Made by a program: the position numbers and the translations under genes
DNA from: Phyllobacterium phragmitis
Lineage (GTDB): Bacteria > Pseudomonadota > Alphaproteobacteria > Rhizobiales > Rhizobiaceae
Length of the DNA: 64,000 nucleotides
Reading direction: 5' to 3'
Assembly: GCF_002980495.1 (NCBI RefSeq)
Contig: NZ_PVBR01000021.1
Location: 30,803-94,802 of the forward strand
Notes under the pieces: generated by a model
Databases searched by the model: none
Seen by the model: the letters and a program-made list of their open reading frames with translations, nothing else
What the model was told of the DNA's origin: nothing
Part shown: piece by piece, positions 43,927 to 52,890 of the stretch
Layout: each line of letters opens with the position of its first letter
How positions within the stretch are numbered: the stretch's first letter is position 1

Positions 43927-44220
43927 ATGGCAATGACGGGCAGCACGCGCACGAGCGCTGATCTCGATCCACGGCGACGCAAGCTCCTGTTTCGCTCCTG
44001 GCATCGGGGCATGCGCGAGATGGACCTGATCCTCGGCCAATATGCTGATGAATATATCGCGGAACTTTCCGACACTGATCTCGACGAATATGAAAGGCTG
44101 ATGGAAGTGCTCGACCGCGATCTCCTACAATGGGTAACGGGCGAGGCCGCCACCCCTGAAGAATACGACACGCCGCTTTTCCGCGACATTATCGCCTTCC
44201 GTAAAAGAATGAAATTCTGA
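43927..44220 (+). CDS. sdhE: FAD assembly factor SdhE
   Basis: 97 aa DUF339/SdhE protein, which helps attach FAD covalently to succinate dehydrogenase. The RGxxE motif is present in RSWHRGMREMD (about residues 20-30). Length and helical fold are normal. Three in-frame ATGs (43924, 43927, 43933) follow GGAG; 43927 has the best spacing (5 bases). It is 7 bp upstream of mfd. Confidence 0.93.
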   Translation: MAMTGSTRTSADLDPRRRKLLFRSWHRGMREMDLILGQYADEYIAELSDTDLDEYERLMEVLDRDLLQWVTGEAATPEEYDTPLFRDIIAFRKRMKF

Positions 44221-44227
44221 AACCACC

Positions 44228-47200
44228 ATGCCTGTCTTTTCCAAAATCGGACTGAAACCCGGCCTCGCGCGTCATATCGTCATCGATGGTGTGGCGGATG
44301 GGTTCGAGGCATTCTGCCTTGCCCGCATCGTCGAGGAGATGGGCGAGGGCGGTCCCGTCCTGTTCATCGCGCGCGATGGCCAGCGCATTGCCGATATCGA
44401 GCAGACCTTAAGCTTCGTCCGTCCCGATCTCCCGGTTCTGAATTTCCCCGCCTGGGATTGCCTGCCCTATGACCGGGTTTCGCCGGGCGCCGATGCGGCT
44501 GCCCGAAGGCTTGCGGCAATGGCCGGCATGGTGGCGCTGCGGCAGAAAAAGCATCCGGGTATCATCATGGCGACGGCCAATGCCGTGCTGCAGAAGCTGC
44601 CGCCGCGCGAAACCATTGCCGAGCAGGTTTTCGTGGCCCGCCCGGGCAATCGCGTCGACATGAACGTTCTGGCGCAACACCTTGAAAGAAATGGATTTGA
44701 GCGCGTTCCGACGGTGCGCGACGTCGGTGAATTCGCCGTGCGCGGCGGCATTCTCGATCTCTATGCCCCGGGTTCGGACGAGCCGCTGCGCCTCGATTTC
44801 TTCGGCGATACGCTGGAGACGATCCGCGCCTTCGATCCGGCCTCGCAGCGCACCACCGGCACCCGCACGGAACTGTCGCTTCAGCCGATGAGCGAGGTGA
44901 CGCTTTCGCCCGATGCGATCAGCCGTTTTCGCAGCAATTATATTCAGGCGTTCGGCGCGCCGTCTCGCGACGATGCGCTCTATCAGGCCATCACCGAGGG
45001 CAGGCGTTTCGCCGGCATGGAGCATTGGTTGCCGCTTTTCTACGACCGTCTGGAAACAATATTCGACCATACCGGCGATATGCCTGTCGTGTTCGATCAT
45101 CTGGCGCATGAGGCATTGGCTGAGCGCCATAAGATGGTGCTCGATCATTATGAGGCGCGCAGACGCCAGGCGGACGGCAAGGAGCCGGGCGATGCGGTTC
45201 CCTATAAGCCGGTGGCGCCGGGAACGCTCTATCTCTCACCCGAGAAGGTGGAAGCCGCTGCCGCAGGCGCGGGAACACGCATCGACCTGACGCCCTTCAG
45301 CCAGCCGGATATGCCGGACCGCCGCGTCGTCCACGCCGATGTGCACAAGGGCCACAGCTTTGCCGAGGAGCGCGCCGCCAAGGATGCCAATCTCTTCGAA
45401 AGCGTCGTCAGCTACATCGGCGGCCTGCGGACTTCCGGCAAGAAGGTGCTGCTTGCGGCATGGAGCGAAGGATCGCTCGACCGGCTGATGCAGGTCCTGG
45501 ACGAGCACGGGCTGGAAAAGATAGAGACGGTGCAGAATCTTGCGACTGTCAAGGCGTTGTCGCGCGACAAGATCACCGCCACCGTTCTGTTCATCGAAAG
45601 CGGTTTCGATGCCGGCGATCTCGTCGTGGTCGCCGAGCAGGATATTCTTGGCGACCGGCTGGTCCGGCATTCGAAGCGCCGGAAGCGCGATCGCGATTTC
45701 ATCAGCGAAGTCGGGGCGCTGGCGGCGGGCGATATCGTCGTCCATGTCGATCACGGCATCGGGCGTTTCATCGGGCTGCGCACCATCACCGCGGCAGGCG
45801 CGCCGCATGATTGCCTCGAACTGCATTATGCGGGCGACGACCGCCTGTTCCTGCCCGTCGAGAATATCGAGCTTCTCTCTCGCTTCGGTTCGGAAGGGTC
45901 GGATGTAGCTCTCGACAAGCTCGGCGGCGGCGCATGGCAGGCGCGCAAGGCCAAGCTCAAGAAGCGGCTTCTCGAGATCGCCGGTCATCTGATCCGCATT
46001 GCCGCCGAACGGCAGATGCGCGGCGCGCCGGTGCTGTCGCAGCCCGATGGTGTTTATGCGGAGTTTGCCGCGCGCTTCCCCTATGACGAAACCGAGGATC
46101 AACAGACCGCTATCGATGCGGTTCTGGACGATCTGACGCTGGGCAAGCCGATGGACCGCCTGATCTGCGGCGATGTCGGCTTCGGCAAGACGGAAGTGGC
46201 GCTACGCGCCGCCTTTGTCGCTGCGCTCAATGGCTATCAGGTGGCAGTCGTCGTTCCCACCACGCTTCTGTCGCGCCAGCATTACAAGACATTCTCGACA
46301 CGGTTTCACGGGTTGCCGGTCCATGTCGCGCAGGCTTCGCGCCTGGTCGGTTCCAGGGAACTCGCAGAGGTTAAAAAGGGTGCGGCGGAAGGCAAGATCG
46401 ATATCGTCGTCGGCACGCACGCGCTTCTGGGGCAGGGCATCAACTTCAACAATCTCGGCCTTCTCATCATCGATGAGGAGCAGCATTTCGGCGTCAAGCA
46501 TAAGGAGCGGCTGAAGGAGCTGAAATCGGACATCCACGTCCTGACGCTTTCTGCGACGCCGATCCCGCGCACGCTGCAACTGGCATTGACGGGCGTGCGC
46601 GAGCTTTCGCTGATCACCACACCGCCGGTCGATCGCATGGCGGTCCGCACCTTCGTCTCGCCCTTCGATCCGCTGGTCATCCGCGAAACGTTGCTACGCG
46701 AGCGCTATCGCGGTGGCCAGAGCTTTTATGTCTGTCCGCGCATCGCCGATCTGACCGAGGTGAAGGAGTTTCTCGACAGTCATGTGCCGGAGTTGAAGGT
46801 CGCCGTGGCGCACGGCCAGATGCCGCCGGGCGAACTCGACGATATCATGAACGCCTTCTACGACGGTCAGTACGACGTGCTGCTTTCCACCACGATCGTC
46901 GAATCGGGTCTCGATATTCCGACCGCCAACACCTTGATCATCCACCGCGCCGATATGTTCGGCCTGGCGCAGCTCTACCAGTTGCGCGGTCGCGTCGGGC
47001 GCTCCAAGCTGCGCGCTTTCGCGCTTTTCACCCTGCCGCCCAATCGCATGCTCACGCAGAACGCGGAACGCCGCCTGAAGGTGCTGCAATCGCTTGATAC
47101 GCTGGGAGCCGGCTTCCAGCTGGCAAGCCACGACATGGATATTCGCGGCGCGGGCAATCTTCTGGGCGAGGAACAGTCCGGTCATATCCGCGAGGTCGGT

Positions 47201-47722
47201 TTCGAGCTTTACCAGCAGATGCTCGAGGAGGCCGTGGCTGAATTGAAAGGCACCGGCGAGATCGAGGATGCGCGCTGGTCGCCGCAGATTTCTATCGGCA
47301 CGGCGGTCATGATCCCCGAAAGCTATGTGCCGGACCTGCAATTGCGGCTTGGCCTCTACCGCCGGCTTGCCGATCTGGAGGAGCCGCAGGAGATCGACGG
47401 CTTCGGCGCTGAACTCATCGATCGGTTCGGTCCGCTGCCGGAGGAAGTCCAGCATCTGCTCAAGATCGTGTTCATCAAGGCGCTATGCCGCAAGGCCAAT
47501 GTCGAGAAGCTCGATGCCGGGCCGAAGGGCGCTGTGATCCAGTTCCGCAACAAGACTTTCGCAAATGCCACGGCGCTGGTGAAGATGATCGGAGAACAGG
47601 GTTCGATGGCCAAGATCCGGCCGGATCAGGGTATCGTGTTCATCCGCGATTGGCCAACGCCCGAAAAGCGCCTCAATGGCGCGGCGGTGATCATGATGCA
47701 ACTGGCGAAGATTAGTGAATAG
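44228..47722 (+). CDS. mfd: Transcription-repair coupling factor
   Basis: 1164 aa. It removes RNA polymerase stalled at lesions and recruits UvrA. The N-terminal UvrB-like domains lead to a CarD/RID-like RNA polymerase interaction region (AAGDIVVHVDHGIGRFIGL, about residue 500), followed by the translocase: Walker A DVGFGKTEVA (about residue 648), DEEQHFGVKHKE (about 748), SATPIPRTL, and the TRG region LASHDMDIRGAGNLLGEEQS. The C-terminal domain is intact. Its stop codon lies inside a short tandem repeat. Confidence 0.97.
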   Translation: MPVFSKIGLKPGLARHIVIDGVADGFEAFCLARIVEEMGEGGPVLFIARDGQRIADIEQTLSFVRPDLPVLNFPAWDCLPYDRVSPGADAAARRLAAMAGMVALRQKKHPGIIMATANAVLQKLPPRETIAEQVFVARPGNRVDMNVLAQHLERNGFERVPTVRDVGEFAVRGGILDLYAPGSDEPLRLDFFGDTLETIRAFDPASQRTTGTRTELSLQPMSEVTLSPDAISRFRSNYIQAFGAPSRDDALYQAITEGRRFAGMEHWLPLFYDRLETIFDHTGDMPVVFDHLAHEALAERHKMVLDHYEARRRQADGKEPGDAVPYKPVAPGTLYLSPEKVEAAAAGAGTRIDLTPFSQPDMPDRRVVHADVHKGHSFAEERAAKDANLFESVVSYIGGLRTSGKKVLLAAWSEGSLDRLMQVLDEHGLEKIETVQNLATVKALSRDKITATVLFIESGFDAGDLVVVAEQDILGDRLVRHSKRRKRDRDFISEVGALAAGDIVVHVDHGIGRFIGLRTITAAGAPHDCLELHYAGDDRLFLPVENIELLSRFGSEGSDVALDKLGGGAWQARKAKLKKRLLEIAGHLIRIAAERQMRGAPVLSQPDGVYAEFAARFPYDETEDQQTAIDAVLDDLTLGKPMDRLICGDVGFGKTEVALRAAFVAALNGYQVAVVVPTTLLSRQHYKTFSTRFHGLPVHVAQASRLVGSRELAEVKKGAAEGKIDIVVGTHALLGQGINFNNLGLLIIDEEQHFGVKHKERLKELKSDIHVLTLSATPIPRTLQLALTGVRELSLITTPPVDRMAVRTFVSPFDPLVIRETLLRERYRGGQSFYVCPRIADLTEVKEFLDSHVPELKVAVAHGQMPPGELDDIMNAFYDGQYDVLLSTTIVESGLDIPTANTLIIHRADMFGLAQLYQLRGRVGRSKLRAFALFTLPPNRMLTQNAERRLKVLQSLDTLGAGFQLASHDMDIRGAGNLLGEEQSGHIREVGFELYQQMLEEAVAELKGTGEIEDARWSPQISIGTAVMIPESYVPDLQLRLGLYRRLADLEEPQEIDGFGAELIDRFGPLPEEVQHLLKIVFIKALCRKANVEKLDAGPKGAVIQFRNKTFANATALVKMIGEQGSMAKIRPDQGIVFIRDWPTPEKRLNGAAVIMMQLAKISE

Positions 47723-47779
47723 TGAATAGTGAATAGTGAGATAAAGCATTTTCTACCTCACTACCTCACTACCTCACTA
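47713..47779. repeat. Heptamer and octamer tandem repeats at mfd end
   Basis: TAGTGAA occurs three times, then TAGTGAG (47713-47740), starting inside the last codons of mfd. After a 15-base gap, CCTCACTA occurs three times (47756-47779). The two blocks are partly complementary (TAGTGAG against CTCACTA) and can fold into a hairpin. They lie between convergent mfd and the DsbA gene. Confidence 0.85.
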
Positions 47780-47784
47780 TTTAC

Positions 47785-48459
47785 TCAGCGATCCTCCGCC
47801 GCTCCGGGTTCGAAGCCGTCGGCGGCCTGACGTATCGCATCGGCCAGGACATCGGCGGGCTGTGCGCCCATCACGGCATATTTCTGGTCGATGATATAAC
47901 AGGGGACACCGCGAACGCCGATGCGGTTCGCGGTTTCAATCTCCTGCAGCACGCTTTCGCGGTCGGCATCGGTTGCAAGCAGGCTCGCCACGATCTGGCC
48001 GTCCATCCCCGATGCAGAGGCGGCATCGATCAGCACCTCGTGATCGCCGATATTCAGGCCCTGTTCGAAGTAAAACGAAAAGAGCTTGCCCACCAGTCGG
48101 TCCTGCGTTTCAGGCCTGGCCTGCGACGCCCACTGGATGACGCGGTGCGCGTCAAGCGTGTTGGGCGAGACCTCTATGGCGTCGAAATCGAATTCGATGT
48201 CTTCTTCTTCCCCAAGCTTGATCAGCTGGTCGTGCATTTCGTCCGAACGCGACAGGCTGCCGAATTTATCCTTGAGATAGACCTTGCGGTCCTTGCCGCG
48301 CGGCGGAATGGTGGGGTCGAGTTGGAACGGCCGCCAGCGAACGATAACGTCGAGTTCCGGCAGGAGATCGAGCGCCCGCTCCAGCCGTTTGCGGCCAACG
48401 AAGCACCATGGGCATACAATATCGGAAATCACATCGATTGTGATCTGCTTGTTCGTCAT
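47785..48459 (-). CDS. FrnE-like DsbA-family oxidoreductase
   Basis: 224 aa thioredoxin-fold protein with a CPWC active site (residues 16-19 in DIVCPWCFVG) and a helical insertion domain. No signal peptide, so cytosolic. FrnE-type proteins act as disulphide isomerases or in polyketide and stress pathways; the physiological substrate is unknown here. It runs convergent to mfd. Confidence 0.9.
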   Translation of the reverse strand: MTNKQITIDVISDIVCPWCFVGRKRLERALDLLPELDVIVRWRPFQLDPTIPPRGKDRKVYLKDKFGSLSRSDEMHDQLIKLGEEEDIEFDFDAIEVSPNTLDAHRVIQWASQARPETQDRLVGKLFSFYFEQGLNIGDHEVLIDAASASGMDGQIVASLLATDADRESVLQEIETANRIGVRGVPCYIIDQKYAVMGAQPADVLADAIRQAADGFEPGAAEDR

Positions 48460-48508
48460 GTCGGTCTCCGGTGGTTGCCCGTGGTATCAAGCCGAATCTC
48501 TATGCAAC

Positions 48509-50332
48509 CTATTTGGGATCATGCCACCATGTTGGCAACCGGAAACCGTAGAGGGACGTCTGTTCCGGATGCTTTATCCGCGACCATCGCGCCACCCATT
48601 GTTTCGGCAGATGATAGAGGGGAACATAATAGTTGCCGGAAATGAGGACGCGGTCGAGCGCACGGACCGCGCTGACGAAATCCTCCTGGCTGCGGGCCGC
48701 AATCAGGGCCTCGATCATCGCGTCGATGGCGGGTTCCGCTGCGCCCGGATAGTTGAAGCTGCCCTGGATGTCGCGCGAGGCCGCGCCCCAGCGCGCCCAT
48801 TGTTCGTTGCCGGGCGACAGCGATGAGGTCAGCGCGCCGAGGATCATGTCGTAATCGAAGGTCTGCAGCCGCTGCTGGTATTGCGCGTCATCGACCGTGC
48901 GGATCGTGGCTGTTATCCCGAGCCGTCCCAGGGTCCGCGCATAGGCGAGGCTGACCTTCTCCTCTTCCGGTGTCCGTGTCATGATCTCGAAGGTGAGCGG
49001 GGTACCTGAGGGGGCGAACGCCTTTTCGTCATGGAACGTGTATCCGGCCTGCTTGAGCAGGTCGAAGGCTTTCCTGGTGGCCTCGCGGTCGCGCCCGGTG
49101 CCGTCTGTCGTCGGTGGACGATAGGTGCCGTCCATGACATCGGGCAGCACGGCATTGGGGAATTTCGCCAAGAGCGCTCTTTCCCGTGCATCTGCCGGAT
49201 GGCCGATCGAGGAAAGCACCGAGCCGTCCCAGAAACCAGCCGTCCGTTCGTAGCGGCCATCGAAAAGATTACGATTGGTCCATTCGAAGTCGAACAGTTC
49301 CGTCAGCGCCTGCCTGACCCTGCGATCGGCGAATTTTTCCCGCCGCGTGTTGAAGACGAACCCCAGCATGTTTGCAGGTGTTCCCTTGGAAAAACGGTCC
49401 TTGATGACGAGACCCTGGCGGACCGCCGGGAAATCATAGGATTTTTCCCAGCGTATCGGGTCGCCTTCGATCAGGACATCAAGGATGCCCTTCTTGAACG
49501 CTTCGAAAAGCGACGTCTCGTTGCGGAAATACTCGACCGTGACCGTATCGAAATTGTCGGTGCCGCGCTTGGATGGCAGATCCTTGGCCCAATAATCGGG
49601 ATTGCGCTTGTAGATGATGCGCTGGCCCGGCTGAACCTTGGAGACCAGATAGGGGCCGCTGCCGACAGGCGCGTTCAACGACGCATTGCCGAAAGTGGCT
49701 GGATCGACGGCATGTTGCGGCAGGATCGGCATCGTCGTGGCGATGAGCAGCGGAAATTCGCGGTTCGATTTGTCGTTGAAGGTGAAACGCAGGCCACGCT
49801 CGCCGACTTTCTCGATGCTGGCGATCCGATCCATGCGGTTATTGAAAGGAGGGCGGCCCTTTTCCGCCAAGAGTTTGAAGGAGAAGATGACATCATCCAC
49901 AGTGACCGGCTGGCCATCGGACCATTTCGCATTGGGATTGAGTGTGAATTCGATCCATTTGCGCTCCGGGTCCATCTCGACCTTTTCCGCGATCAGCCCG
50001 TAGAGCGAGAAAGGCTCGTCGGCGGAACGCTCCATCAGTGGTTCGAAGACGAGATTTCCGAACTCGCCGTCGAGAAAGAGGCCGCGCGCCGTCGTGCGCA
50101 TGCTTTTCAGCACGAAAGGATTGAGGCTGTCGAAGGTGCCGACCACGCCATAGGTAATGGCGCCGCCTTTAGGAGCGTCGGGATCGGTATAGGGGAAATG
50201 GCTGTAATCGGCAGGCAGCGCCGGCTCGCCATGCATGGCAATGCCGTAGGTCGGTTCGGCATTTGCCGATACCAGGCCTGCAAAGCCTATACCGATGGCG
50301 ATGGATATATTTCGAATAAATCTGCCGAGCAT
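48509..50332 (-). CDS. YejA-like peptide ABC transporter binding protein
   Basis: 607 aa family 5 solute-binding protein with a Sec signal (LGRFIRNISIAIGIGFAGL to SANA, cleaved about residue 25). The mature domain starts HGEPALPADYSHFPYTDPDA, then KGGAITYGVVGTFDSLNPFV, typical of YejA. The start at 50332 places the signal at the N-terminus; upstream in-frame ATGs (50401, 50563) would add residues without a ribosome site. No permease or ATPase genes lie next to it. Confidence 0.9.
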   Translation of the reverse strand: MLGRFIRNISIAIGIGFAGLVSANAEPTYGIAMHGEPALPADYSHFPYTDPDAPKGGAITYGVVGTFDSLNPFVLKSMRTTARGLFLDGEFGNLVFEPLMERSADEPFSLYGLIAEKVEMDPERKWIEFTLNPNAKWSDGQPVTVDDVIFSFKLLAEKGRPPFNNRMDRIASIEKVGERGLRFTFNDKSNREFPLLIATTMPILPQHAVDPATFGNASLNAPVGSGPYLVSKVQPGQRIIYKRNPDYWAKDLPSKRGTDNFDTVTVEYFRNETSLFEAFKKGILDVLIEGDPIRWEKSYDFPAVRQGLVIKDRFSKGTPANMLGFVFNTRREKFADRRVRQALTELFDFEWTNRNLFDGRYERTAGFWDGSVLSSIGHPADARERALLAKFPNAVLPDVMDGTYRPPTTDGTGRDREATRKAFDLLKQAGYTFHDEKAFAPSGTPLTFEIMTRTPEEEKVSLAYARTLGRLGITATIRTVDDAQYQQRLQTFDYDMILGALTSSLSPGNEQWARWGAASRDIQGSFNYPGAAEPAIDAMIEALIAARSQEDFVSAVRALDRVLISGNYYVPLYHLPKQWVARWSRIKHPEQTSLYGFRLPTWWHDPK

Positions 50333-50629
50333 TTCGGTATTTCCAGTCGATACGGCCTGCTCCCGCGGGGCTGGCCGATGATTCGCGGTCAAAACTAACA
50401 TGGATCTTATAAGCACGAATATGGTAGGTTGTTGGTAGCAGGCGCCGGTTTCTCCGAAGAAATGGCCTGCATCGAACAAAAAACGTCGCTGGATTTGCCT
50501 GACCAAGCAGTGTAACACCGCCTGCGAGCAAAGGGTCACGCTGTTGCCGCATTTTGGCACCACTGACAGGCCAATCGTGACCCATCAATTGGAAACCGAG
50601 ATCAGAGCGTTGAAAGGAACCTGTTGATC

Positions 50630-51244
50630 ATGTCCATGACGAAGACACTCGCTGCCGCCTCCGCTGTTGCCGGCGCGTTCGCCTTGCTTGCAACCGCGAC
50701 CTTGCCGGCGTCTGCGCAGCAGACTCCTCAGGGATGGTTCAAGGTCTGCTCGAAGCAGGAAGACAACGATATCTGCAACACACAGAACATCGTGACTGCC
50801 GATTCCGGCCAGCTTTTGACTGCGGTCAATCTGATTGAGATCAAGGGCAAGATCAACCGCAAGATTTTTCAGGTTTCCGTTCCCACGGGCCGTATGATCC
50901 AGGCGGGCGTCGGCCTGCAGGTTGACGCCAATAAAACGCAGAAGATCGATTACGGCATCTGCTTTCCCGATCGCTGCATCGCCGAAGTGGCGCTGTCCGA
51001 CGAACTGGTCAATGCCTTGAAGAAAGGCGGCAAGCTTACGCTGACCTCCGTCAACTTCCAGAACAAGCCAAACCCGATCAACGTTTCGCTGACTGGTTTT
51101 TCCCAGGCGCTGACCGGCCCGGGCCTGCAGCAGCCGGAACTGGAAGCACGCCAGAAGGAGCTTCAGGACGCGGTTCAGAAGCGCCAGAAGGAATTTGAGG
51201 CCAAGATGAAAGCGGAGCAGGAAAAGGCCAAGGCCGGCAACTGA
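50630..51244 (+). CDS. IalB (invasion-associated locus B) family protein
   Basis: 204 aa. Sec signal peptide (TKTLAAASAVAGAFALLA to ASA, cleaved about residue 29), then the IalB domain with TPQGWFKVCSKQEDNDIC and two cysteine pairs (VC/IC; GICFPDRC). The last 35 residues are a charged helix, likely coiled coil (ELQDAVQKRQKEFEAKMKAE). Family members are periplasmic or surface proteins of alphaproteobacteria; the Bartonella one affects erythrocyte invasion. The ATG at 50630 is preferred over TTG 50624. Confidence 0.88.
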   Translation: MSMTKTLAAASAVAGAFALLATATLPASAQQTPQGWFKVCSKQEDNDICNTQNIVTADSGQLLTAVNLIEIKGKINRKIFQVSVPTGRMIQAGVGLQVDANKTQKIDYGICFPDRCIAEVALSDELVNALKKGGKLTLTSVNFQNKPNPINVSLTGFSQALTGPGLQQPELEARQKELQDAVQKRQKEFEAKMKAEQEKAKAGN

Positions 51245-51270
51245 TCTGATCCAAGCCTCGCAAAAGTAAG

Positions 51271-51299
51271 AAAAAGGGACGCCACAAGCGTCCCTTTTT
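51271..51299 (+). terminator. Terminator of the IalB-family gene
   Basis: AAAAAGGGACGC, loop CACAA, GCGTCCCTTTTT: a perfect 12-bp stem with a T-tract 26 bases after the stop. It is nearly symmetric (A run and T run), so it could work for both strands. Confidence 0.92.
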
Positions 51300-51483
51300 G
51301 TATTCGCACTCGCAAGATGTCTTGGAGCCGTTCACTTTCAGGCGAAAAGGAAGCGTTCAGGCGCTTCTCACTCGGTGACAACGTATGCCAACCGTAGCAA
51401 CGCGGCATCGTCGAGGCATCTCCGCAATTCCGGCGGTGAAGAATAGTGGAAGGCCGGGCGATTTCGACAAAATAGGAACAGCC

Positions 51484-51822
51484 CTAATGCGCGTGCTGGA
51501 TTTTCACCTTGTAAAGACCGTTCTCCACTTTCTCGAACAGATCCTTTATCTGGGGATGGCGCAGTGGCTCACCGCTGGTGTCGGGCAATAAATTCTGTTC
51601 CGAGACATAGGCGACATATTCGCTTTCCGCATTTTCAGCGAGCAGATGATAGAACGGCTGGTCCCGGTGCGGTCGCACGTCTTCGGGGATCGATTGATAC
51701 CATTCTTCGGTATTGGCGAATTCCGGATCGACATCGAAAATGATGCCGCGAAAGGGGAACAGCCGATGCTTGACAACCTGGCCGATCTGGAATTTCGCGT
51801 GCTTGATCTGTGTTATGCCCAT
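51484..51822 (-). CDS. hspQ: Heat shock protein HspQ
   Basis: 112 aa HspQ/YccV-type protein; in other bacteria it helps Lon and binds hemimethylated DNA. Typical segments: AKFQIGQVVKHRLFPFRGII and FDVDPEFANTEEWYQSIPED, plus FYHLLAENAESEYVAYVSEQ. The start at 51822 (MGITQIKHAKFQIG) is the closest ATG to the family start but has no clear ribosome site; ATG 51843 is the alternative. It diverges from the AEC gene. Confidence 0.9.
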   Translation of the reverse strand: MGITQIKHAKFQIGQVVKHRLFPFRGIIFDVDPEFANTEEWYQSIPEDVRPHRDQPFYHLLAENAESEYVAYVSEQNLLPDTSGEPLRHPQIKDLFEKVENGLYKVKIQHAH

Positions 51823-51921
51823 TGTATTTGATATCACTACCATATGCTGAACTCGGGTATGCCCTGACCTATCAGTCCCTCGCACATTTGTATCCATTAA
51901 AAATCAACGGTTTGCCCACTG

Positions 51922-52890
51922 ATGGTCAGCATTCTCAACCTTGTTCTGCCCTTCTTCGGATTGATATTCATCGGTTTTGTCGTTGCCCGCATCACCCGGC
52001 AGCCTGTCGAGGCGCTGGGCTGGATGAATACCTTTATTATTTATGTGGCGCTGCCGGCCCTGTTTTTCCAGCTTTTGTCGAAAACGCCGGTAGCCGAACT
52101 CACGCAATGGCGCTTCGTCGTGGGCACCACTTTGTCCACCTTCATCGTGTTTTCGCTGATGTTCGCCATCGCGATGGCGCGGTCGCGGCGCAATATCGCA
52201 AGCAGCACCATCGAGGGGCTTGCCGCCGCCTACGGAAACATAGGCTATATGGGGCCGGGTCTGGCGCTACTGGCTTTCGGGCCGGCCGCTGCCGTTCCCG
52301 TTGCCATGGTCTTCTGCTTCGACAATGCCCTGCATTTCACTGTCGCACCGCTGATGATGGCGCTTGCCGGCGACGACAAGCGCGGCCTGCTGCCATTGAT
52401 GGGTGATGTGGTGCTGAAGATCGTCACGCATCCTTTCATCATTGCGACGGTAGTCAGCATCACAGCAGCGGTGTTCGAGCTGCAACTTCCCCCCGCCGCG
52501 GCGCGCATCGTCGAGTTTCTTGCCGGCGCAGCGGCGCCATGTGCGCTATTCGCCATGGGTGTCACGCTGGCGCTGCGTCCCGTGAAGAGAGTGCCGACGG
52601 AGCTTTACCTGATCGTGCCGATCAAGCTGATCCTGCATCCGCTGATCGTCTATGTCGCTCTCAATCTTCTCGGAGATTTCCCGCCTGTTTGGGTGTTCTC
52701 CGCCATGCTCATGGCGGCGCTGCCCACGGCGACCAATGTTTTCGTGATCGCTCAGCAATATGGCGTATGGGTCGAACGCGCTTCGACCAGCATTCTGGCG
52801 ACCACCGTTTTTTCGGTCATAACGCTGACGATACTGCTCTATTCCATGAAGGAAGGACTATTGCCGCCTGACTTTTGGGTGCCGCGCTGA
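51922..52890 (+). CDS. AEC family transporter
   Basis: 322-aa membrane protein with ten expected spans (two five-helix halves), of the auxin efflux carrier type. Glycine/proline-rich helices GYMGPGLALLAFGPAAAVPV and ALPTATNVFVIAQQY match the family's conserved helix regions. Substrate (dicarboxylates, malonate or amino-acid derivatives in others) is unknown. Its last 33 bases overlap the 3' end of the convergent UbiH gene. Confidence 0.9.
   Translation: MVSILNLVLPFFGLIFIGFVVARITRQPVEALGWMNTFIIYVALPALFFQLLSKTPVAELTQWRFVVGTTLSTFIVFSLMFAIAMARSRRNIASSTIEGLAAAYGNIGYMGPGLALLAFGPAAAVPVAMVFCFDNALHFTVAPLMMALAGDDKRGLLPLMGDVVLKIVTHPFIIATVVSITAAVFELQLPPAAARIVEFLAGAAAPCALFAMGVTLALRPVKRVPTELYLIVPIKLILHPLIVYVALNLLGDFPPVWVFSAMLMAALPTATNVFVIAQQYGVWVERASTSILATTVFSVITLTILLYSMKEGLLPPDFWVPR

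Noticed and set aside
47713..47779. CRISPR or IS ends at the mfd repeats
   Set aside because: Short tandem units without spacers or a transposase.
49031..50398. 455-codon open frame opposite the YejA-like gene
   Set aside because: Shadow of the solute-binding protein gene; no recognisable features.
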